This document shows, piece after piece, positions 54,830 to 64,000 of a DNA stretch of 64,000 nt. The stretch is taken from positions 645,354,974-645,418,973 of the forward strand of contig NC_064616.1 of assembly GCF_023898315.1 (NCBI RefSeq), in the 5' to 3' direction. Positions within the stretch are counted from its first letter, which is position 1, and the number at the start of each line of letters is the position of its first letter. A program made the translations under genes and the position numbers. The notes below the pieces were generated by a model, which was not told the origin of the DNA, did not search any database, and saw nothing but the letters and a program-made list of their open reading frames with translations. This stretch comes from Schistocerca nitens. Taxonomy: Eukaryota; Arthropoda; Insecta; Orthoptera; Acrididae.

Positions 54830-56273
54830 CTAAAACAGTACTGTGTCACCAATTTGACATGCATTAAACCTTTGCCCCAGTTTATTGGAAAAAACATGCC
54901 AGTATGTCTGATAATGTTCAGGAGTTTCCCCATGATCAGGCTCCATAATGTTACACCTGTTTCTATCTGTTTCCAATAAGTCTTTGCTTGGTTCCTCTTG
55001 CCATTCCTCCTGATGTTTATGATTCAAAAGCCACATACAGAATCTGTGTATTCTCTACTAACTGCAACTCATACTTTTCTTGTGTTCCATACCTACTTTG
55101 GTATGGTTCCCACAAGTGATACTGTAATGGCAGTGCTCCTGATTCTTTTGGAATTCAGGTACTAAACTACTCACAAACATTTCCAGACTAGTTTTTCTTC
55201 TCCCACCAAATTCTGAACTGCCTGTAAGTCCTGATCATTGTAATTGTTGGTGTCTCACAAACTGGTTTAGAAACTCTATTGGGTGTCACCTCGAACTTCC
55301 CCAGAATTTATTAAAAGGCTGACTGCCTACCCCTGTGCATAATATCTTAATTATGCTGAATGGGAATCATATCCTGACCTACTGTTTCTATTTTCATGTC
55401 CACCTTGCAAAATTTAATTCTTGAGATTTCACTTCCTCCCTGATTTTCTCTCTATTCTCTCATATACCCATTCAAAACCTCCTTAGTTTTTTCAGCTAGG
55501 TTCTGGATTTACTATGTCATTTCCTCTCTCACTGCATAAACTGAATCTATTCCCTGCATTATCTCTTTCTTCTTCTTAGCATCCCTTTCCTGTCTCTCTT
55601 TCTCATCTTTTACCATTTTCTCCCTGATTTCCCTCATCCCTTTTTACTTTTTTTCTTACATTTTCTTCTTTGTTTTGTTCTTTTTCTCTTCTCTTAGTCT
55701 CTTCTCTTCCACCTTTTGAGCTTTCCTGCTCTTTTTCTTAATTTCTTTTTCTACACTCGTCCTCTAGTTGTAGACCTTACCTTACCTTCAGGTGACACCT
55801 GAAAGTGTACTTCTTGCTGTATGTTGTAGCTTAGGCAGTCACACAGATTTCCCAGATTAATTCTCTGTACTTCTGCACATGTAAAATAATGTCTGCATAA
55901 GGGTTGCCAACTCACTTTGACCCCTGAGACAAGATTAAACTTCTCACTACTCCGATGTCAATGTCCTGTAGCAATCCAACTGCTATCGGGAAGATTCTGG
56001 ACTGGAATATTTACACCACTAACAGTTCATACACCACCTCCAGCTTGCTCCTAATCACTCCTGCCATTTTTTTCCACAACAAAAAAATCAGGAATGCAGT
56101 TAAAAGTCAATGCAGAAAGAGAGTACCAAAACATCACACTCCAATTCCCCAAGAAACAAATATAATTTACAGGCTTCACTGAAAACCTTGCCAAGTCCAT
56201 TTTGTTGAGTAAAACATCAACTATCAAACTAGCTATTCAACTCCACAACCAACTTGAGAACTCTGCCTACTAA
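54830..56273. other. 5' interior of the gypsy relic, presumed gag and protease region
   Basis: A minus-strand frame at 54830-55036 is Cys-poor and without a recognised motif. The stretch 55400-55790 is pyrimidine-rich on the plus strand (many CTTTTTC runs). The gag assignment is by position only. Confidence 0.4.
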
Positions 56274-56641
56274 GGATATGCACCCATGCCAAAAAGCAAC
56301 ACTATAATTTGAAAAACACTGAACACTCCATGTCCATGTACAGGAATCGTACTTACCAACCTCTCAGCTTTCAATACTGGAAGGAATACTTCATGGATCA
56401 CTAAGTCTCCGAACACAGAAATCAATACTACTCTCCAGTCAGCACCTCCATCCCAGGGAATCCATGACTGCAGCACCCAGGAGGACCACTGATCAACTTC
56501 CTGATTTCACGAGCTTCCAAGCTGCTCAATATTATTATTTCACTTTCACTTTTACCTAATCAGAATCAGGGGCAGAAAGGAAACATTCTCACTGACCATT
56601 TCCTGCTCATGCTAATAAAGCTTCTGTGAGGTGCTGCTTTC
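56274..56641 (-). repeat. LTR (5' LTR of the gypsy relic)
   Basis: Partner of 52320-52700. The two copies are clearly diverged with several small gaps, which suggests an old insertion. Confidence 0.8.
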
Positions 56642-57203
56642 TGGCAAGATTTAAAGAACTTTTTAAGCGATGGGTGTTGGAAAACAACGGCTGTGATGGA
56701 GAAGGGGAATTACTCATTCTTAAAATCAGCCTAGCTGGCTCTGACTGCAATCCATTTAAGAAGGATTAGGGGAAGACTGGCTCACCATGTCCAGGACAAA
56801 CAAAAACTCCCTTCACCCTCCAGCTGAAAACTGGTAGAGCTGACTTATAATAATGAATAGGGCTGTCATATATGGCCACTCAGTAAATGATTCATTACAA
56901 ACCAAACAGAGAACAAATGGGAAATCAGTCTACTGGCCATATGGTCAACAAAACAGGGAATTGACTCACATAAGTGACTCTGGCTAATGGCAGATCGCTA
57001 CGGCTTGGCACCTACAAATGTACAGTGTTAGACATAAAAACTGACAGCCGGCTGGTCGCCACAGAAACTAAGTCCAAGACGTTCACTTAAGCTGGCAATA
57101 AAACCGACCGCCCCTGACAACACTAAGTCCAGCCAATTGCACAATCTGGCAACACTGTAAGGTGCGTAATTGTTGTCTATTTCTGAGATGTTGTAATGTT
57201 GTG
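56642..57203. other. Unassigned DNA
   Basis: No gene. A segment around 57010-57155 (GCCGGCTGGTCGCCACAGAA and GACCGCCCCTGACAACAC) has an LTR-like look, but I found no partner in the window. Confidence 0.4.
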
Positions 57204-57266
57204 TGAGCCCGTGGTCTAGTGGTAATCGTCATGGATTCCAAACTTATAGTCACGTGTTCATGTCCA
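57204..57266 (+). repeat. tRNA-like sequence, probably a SINE head
   Basis: GAGCCCGTGGTCTAGTGGTA has a tRNA-like 5' end and A box. About 45 bases on, GTGTTCATGTCC is a weak B box. The arms do not fold into a good tRNA, so this is a tRNA-derived relic, not a functional tRNA gene. Confidence 0.6.
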
Positions 57267-57301
57267 ACTCTCTCACTCTCTCTCTCTCTCTCTCTCTCTC
57301 T
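57267..57301 (+). repeat. (TC)n microsatellite
   Basis: Mostly pure TC repeat directly after the tRNA-like sequence. Confidence 0.92.
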
Positions 57302-60300
57302 AACCATATTTCAGCCCTTGTCGAAAGTTATGAGTCTGATTGAACATGATAATTTGTTTCACATTCTACCCACCAGTAATAAGAAATACTTCCAAAAACA
57401 ATTCTGCAGGACAGCTCGTGGCTGTGATGTGATCAGAACAGCATACACTCAAGCGTTTCCTCCCACTGCATCGGCTACCGGCCACCGGCCTGACGCCACC
57501 CACCGCCTGAAATTGAGCGCTGCCCAAGTGGACGCAGCGAGATGCTGTCAGTGCATGTATCAACTGTCATTTTCGAATTTGAAGTTCTAGTTCTCATCTT
57601 GCACTTAAGCATTGGATTTTGTATACTTGGAAATCATTAACTACAGTTAAGTGTTCTAAAATTTGGTCACAAGTGGAAACAGGTGTAACATCTGCAACAC
57701 AGTATTTACTTTTGGTATAATAGAGGGATGAATGCAGAGGAGGCAGCTCCAAAGATGTGAACTGTGTGTGGGGCGAGTGCTTTTGGGAAAAATACGCCAG
57801 AAAAAGATATTCTTGTGTACACAAAGATCATTCTGGCATGAAAGGTTTTCCACAGTAAGGAAGTCTCAACTACTGATATAAGTGATGGATTACAATTTAA
57901 CCATCATGTGACATTTGAAATCAACAGGTAAGGTTCAGAAATCTGGTGTAAGAGTACTGCATGCTCTAATTCAAAAGAACAAAAATCAACAGAGTGACTA
58001 TTATTGCAGTTTGCTTGAAGATCCTCAGGTCGCTCATTGAGCATTCCTGTACAATACTATTACTGGTGACGAGTTATGATGCCTTTATCGTTACCTTCCT
58101 AAGAAGTGAAAGGCTGAGCCCTACCAAAAGATGTAAATTCGAGCAAAGAGTAGTGTGGACATAACATTTTCCACCTGATAGCTCCAAAAGTGTGTTTGGA
58201 CTACGAATTCTTCCCCAGGGGTGTGTGTATCACACCTAGAATTTGTTGCCAACAATTGAGACACCTTTTGGTCGCAGTGTAAGAAAATCGACCAACAAAA
58301 CTATATCACATGTGTTACTGTATGACAACGCACTCTGTTGGTTTGAGAAACAAATCTATCCAGGAGATTGATAGGGAAGTCATCTCTCAGGAACTTGTCC
58401 CTCTGATCATATACTAGTAAATCTTTACCTTTCCCATTCTTGATCGATTAACCATCAAGGCAATTCATTTATAGATGAAATTGCTCTTCAAACTGCACTG
58501 GTTTAATGACATTGTTAGAACCAGTAGGTTTCTACAGGCGTAGAATTTGTAAACTACTTCAGCATAGTCAGAGTGTTTTAGATATTGTGAAAGAATATAG
58601 TTGCTGATTAATTTCTCTTTGATGATTACTCTTGCGTTCAATAAACTAATGGAAAATGCAATTAAAATATTCGCTGTACTAATACAAATTAAATTCAACA
58701 TCATGACAGCAGTCTATATTAACAAAGCAATAAGTAAGTGTCTGTAAGAGGATTGTGCCTATTTTAACACGAATTAGTAGGATATTAGCGACTTTTAACA
58801 TCGAAAAGATCTGTATTTACTTCCTGTCATGTGTCACACTCAAGTATTACAAAAATGTGGCAGTTCATGGATAAAATTATGTATTCACAACAACAAAACA
58901 TATGTAAGCAGAAAACAAAAGTGGCATTATGAAGTAGCAAGATGAATTTTTCTGGATTGTTGTCTTACAATTCCCTTATTGAGTGTCTATCTGCCTGCTT
59001 GTAGCTCTGCTATAAAGGAATAAAATATCTGGCTTTTAGTGAGTCTCAAAAGGAGAACGAAAGTAGCTTGCACCTGGTAGGCAAGCACATTACCTCAGAG
59101 CTAGAGAAGAGGTGCAGCATCTGTGTCTTACTTATTGGTCCAGTAGCCGCTCTAAATCGCAACATATGAGATGAGAGTAGTTGTATTTCCCGTGTGGAAC
59201 GATTTTCATGGACTCAAAAGCATTAACTGATATCCATATATCACATCTCAAGAGAAAATCACTTACATTATTCAACTGAAACGACACGATAATATCAAGT
59301 GAATTTAGCAGGATAGTTTTGTGCCATCAAGGAAGTAACTCGTCGGTCACACAGTTGCCAAAGATATTCTGCGTTGTTGCCAAGTTTCAATTATACTACA
59401 GGAAGGATACCACCTGATGTGCTCTGTGAGTAACCTTGGAAGTGACTATAGCTTCATCTCAAAGCTGTGGGCAGCAAGGGCTGGAATATCCTCATTATAT
59501 GTCAATGAGTCTTATTCACATTTCAGTAACTAGATTTAGGCGCTAGAGTGTAATTACTTGTAATACATCGATGCACTGAGTGGAAACAAAATGTCAAACT
59601 AACTACTGCGACAATTATTTGCATATTACAGTCTGTCTTAATCGGGCCGAAACATTGAAAGTGTATTCACCAGACACGATTCACGTATATTATTATTGAA
59701 ATCACTGTCACTGGCACACCCACCAGAAGACAGGCATGCCCTGGCTTCTTGTTGTCAGCTTTTCTGACGGATATTCTGCTGTTGCTAGAAACGTGAAGAA
59801 TTAAAGGTGAATTCGAATATTCCATATGGCAAAAATCTGATGTTTCTATTCTTCCAGCTCTAACATTCAAAAAAGAGTTACAATAAGCGGCAGAAAAGTG
59901 TCTGTGAACCAACAATTAATAGTGTAGTCATAATTAGTGGAATCTGACAAACTCCAAGTATCATCAGATAATTGTGAAAAACTACTTTTTTCATCTGCAC
60001 AATATGAACTCAAGGGTTTCGTAGGATTCCTATACTTAATTTCGTTGTGATTGTTTTCAATGACTTTATAGGAGAAGCAAAACCATTTGACTTGAAATAT
60101 AATTTTCCAGTGGGATTTGAATCTTTGGCTGCAGTTGCAGTAGCACGTCCAGTGAGGTATCAAGAATGTGAGCATTCACTCATTGCTGTAGTATAGGCTA
60201 GGGTAGAAAGAAGCAGGTTTCCCACAAGGTAAACACTGAGGGACACTGTAATTAACATATAAAAAGTAACCATCCCACAAACATAAAATTTCCAAATCGC

Positions 60301-60430
60301 CATCACTTATTAAACATGAATTGTTCAGAAAATTACAACTATATTTAGTGAAATGAGTAGGTTAATGCAGTTCCAGTCCATCACTATCACTGAGTTGCCA
60401 AACATTTTCTGAACAGCACTTAAGATGCAA
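57302..60430. other. Unassigned DNA
   Basis: Frames here are short and without motifs. The part 57410-57550 is richer in GC and CpG than its surroundings (CGGCTACCGGCCACCGGCCT) and could be an unrecognised repeat or a promoter. I cannot decide. Confidence 0.4.
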
Positions 60431-60460
60431 ATGTGTGTGTGTGTGTGTGTGTGTGTGTGA
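60431..60460 (+). repeat. (GT)n microsatellite
   Basis: Pure GT repeat. Confidence 0.92.
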
Positions 60461-60529
60461 CTGTTCTTTCGGATGTGTCCGTAAGGACAAACCACCATGA
60501 ATTGAAACAGATAGCCTTGTTAATCAATT

Positions 60530-60640
60530 ACATATTGAAGGACAGATGTCCAGGCTGTCACAGTGCATTAAAATACAGATACGGCAGCAGATGAAAATTT
60601 GTGCCTGACCAGGTTCGAACCCGGGTTTGTGGATATCGGA
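60530..60640 (-). repeat. tRNA-derived SINE fragment
   Basis: The minus strand has GGGTTCGAACCTGGTCAGGC (B box) and CACAAATTTTCATCTGCTGC, then GACATCTGTCCTTCAATATG. The same order occurs on the plus strand at 61660-61770, so they are two members of one family in opposite orientation. Confidence 0.72.
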
Positions 60641-60670
60641 ACGAACAGGAACCACACACATGTGTGTATA

Positions 60671-61397
60671 CAGAGTGTTTGAGGAGGAACAGTTTATATT
60701 GTAGCATGTGGTAGTATAGACGAACTGCACAAAAAAAACTCCATATAAATGTGTCCACATTTTATTGAGTATAGAGATACAGCTGTTAGTACGTAACCCT
60801 GACATACTCAAAGCAAAGGCAAATCATGTTCAAAGTTGTTTTTCAAAAATTCTCCCACCAACTTCAACACACTTTTGACTTATCTTGAGAACACCACATG
60901 TAACTCTTCTGAGGTCATCTCTGTGTTCTTTTATGAGGGCTGCACTATTCATAATCCAAATGATTAAATCGGCTCTTGGGTTTACTTTTTCTTTGTAGAC
61001 TTTGCCTTTCAACCATCTCCACAGGCAAAAATCCAAAGGGATAAGGTCGGGGACCTTGGTGTCCAAGAAAAGTGCCCACATCTACTGATCCATCTTCCGG
61101 GAAATGTTAGGTTTGGATGATGTGTCACCTGATGACTAGAATGTGCTGGAGCTCCGTCATGCTGGAGGAACATATGCTTTCTTGTAACCTAAGGAACCTC
61201 TTCCAATAATGCTGGAAGCTCATTTTCAAGGAAGTGCAGACAATGGGGTCCTGTAAGGACCAACAAATGAAACGAAAAAGCATTGAACCCAGCTGTATGT
61301 ACTCAAAAATTGGACACACATTATACGCCATTTTTTTCTGCAATTTGTCTATACTACCACCTCCTACAATATTTACTATTCCTCCTGAAATATCTTG
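60671..61397 (-). mobile_element. Mariner-like element, internally deleted
   Basis: Terminal inverted repeats of about 70 bases (CAGAGTGTTTGAGGAGGAAC inward from the left; CAAGATATTTCAGGAGGAAT inward from the right) abut TA on both sides. Total length is 727 bases. It carries the 3' part of a transposase on the minus strand. Confidence 0.87.
60831..61150 (-). pseudogene. Mariner-like transposase, C-terminal remnant
   Basis: HDGAPAHSSHQ, in another frame at about 61140, is the second catalytic Asp block. VPDLIPLDFCLWRWLKGKVY holds the third Asp (PLD). QKCVEVGGRIFEKQL precedes the stop, like the ends of insect mariner relatives. The 83-codon frame lacks all N-terminal parts. Confidence 0.82.
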
Positions 61398-61599
61398 TAT
61401 AATTATTTAGGTCTCGATGGGCCATCGGAAGTTTTCACTGCTAGATGCATGTCATAGTCCGAACCCTTGCGGGAATACAGTATGGCTGCGAGTGTGTGGA
61501 CTAATGGATGGAGGGGGAGGGGTGGGGGTGTACTGTGTATGTGGTATGCAGCAAATATGTGAGTTTGCGTCTGACAAGGAGTGTGTGTAGATAAGTCCT

Positions 61600-61770
61600 G
61601 CAGGGAGGTTGGCTGTTGTGTCTCGATAGTGCAATGGTCAGTGCATGTGCATAGTAAGCAAATGGTCCAGGTTTGAACTCAGGTCGGGTACAAATTTTCA
61701 TCTGCCACTATTGCTGTATTTCAATGCCCTGTGACAGTGTTGACGTCTGTCCTTTGATATTTAAGATGCA
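61600..61770 (+). repeat. tRNA-derived SINE
   Basis: GTCTCGATAGTGCAATGGTCAG (A-box region), CCAGGTTTGAACTCAGGTC (B box GGTTTGAACTC) and CAAATTTTCATCTGCCAC, then GACGTCTGTCCTTTGATATT. Same family as 60530-60640. Confidence 0.78.
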
Positions 61771-63836
<2,066 letters not shown>

Positions 63837-64000
63837 TTGATTCCAGTGAGAGTGATGATTGTTGTCCATTGAACAACACATGTGCCAATCAATTACACAG
63901 ATACACTGCAAACGAAAGGTGTTTCAGTTGTTGGCAACAAATTTCTGCTGTGATGGACACACCCTTGGGGAAGAATTCATAGTGCAAAACACACTTATGG

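Larger units (their letters stand above)
52320..56641 (-). mobile_element. Ty3/gypsy-type LTR retrotransposon relic
   Basis: Two degenerate direct repeats of about 375 bases (52320-52700, 56274-56641) enclose minus-strand pieces of reverse transcriptase, RNase H and integrase, in the order expected for Ty3/gypsy. The interior is only about 3.6 kb and every frame is broken. It adjoins the Penelope-like element at its left edge. Confidence 0.8.

Noticed and set aside
57204-57266. Functional tRNA gene
   Set aside because: The B box is poor, the arms do not pair well and a TC tract follows directly; a SINE relic fits better.
57410-57550. CpG-rich patch as a promoter of the PH-domain gene
   Set aside because: No 5' exon or start codon could be linked to it; it may be an unrecognised repeat.

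Overview
The window looks like a piece of a large, repeat-choked insect genome, most likely a grasshopper or locust (Orthoptera). That is an inference from the repertoire seen: several tRNA-derived SINE families, CR1/Jockey-type and I-type LINEs, many Penelope-like elements, Tc1/mariner relics, a Ty3/gypsy relic, (CA)n and (GA)n tracts, and one host gene with multi-kilobase introns. There is no prokaryotic gene organisation. Nearly all open frames are transposon remnants or chance frames.

Layout. 1-8.1 kb: an open reverse-transcriptase frame of a young LINE (minus strand, running off the edge), a deleted mariner-like element, a 5'-truncated LINE copy, a Tc1 element rebuilt as an inverted duplication, and an I-type LINE tail split by a SINE. 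8.2-26.2 kb: a large inverted-repeat structure. Arm A (8.2-13.7 kb, forward) matches the reverse complement of arm A'' (19.8-26.2 kb). A third, inner arm A' (15.6-17.8 kb, also reversed) is almost identical to the last 2 kb of arm A. The arms carry no convincing genes. They do carry insertions present in one arm and absent at the matching empty site in the other (two SINEs in A; a Tc1 element, itself hit by a SINE, in A''). 26.2-29.6 kb: AT-rich DNA with a few tandem repeats. 29.6-34.2 kb: a nearly full-length but decayed CR1-like LINE, with a second copy of its 5' region just beyond. 35.1-37.7 kb: two LINE relics and a head-to-head Penelope-like element with a well-preserved GIY-YIG domain.

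39.0-49.4 kb, minus strand: the only host gene I can support. Its last four exons join in frame and encode a C-terminal PH domain closely resembling that of FGD5/FGD6-type RhoGEFs. Its introns hold Penelope-like elements, a mariner relic, SINE relics and a tRNA-containing repeat. 50.5-57.3 kb: a SINE, a degraded Penelope-like element and a Ty3/gypsy relic between two degenerate LTRs. 57.3-64 kb: mostly unassigned DNA with a mariner relic between two same-family SINEs, plus microsatellites.

The genes do not form a pathway. The interest lies in the structure and history of the repeats: inverted duplications recur here at several scales (arms A/A'/A'', the rebuilt Tc1, and two head-to-head Penelope elements).
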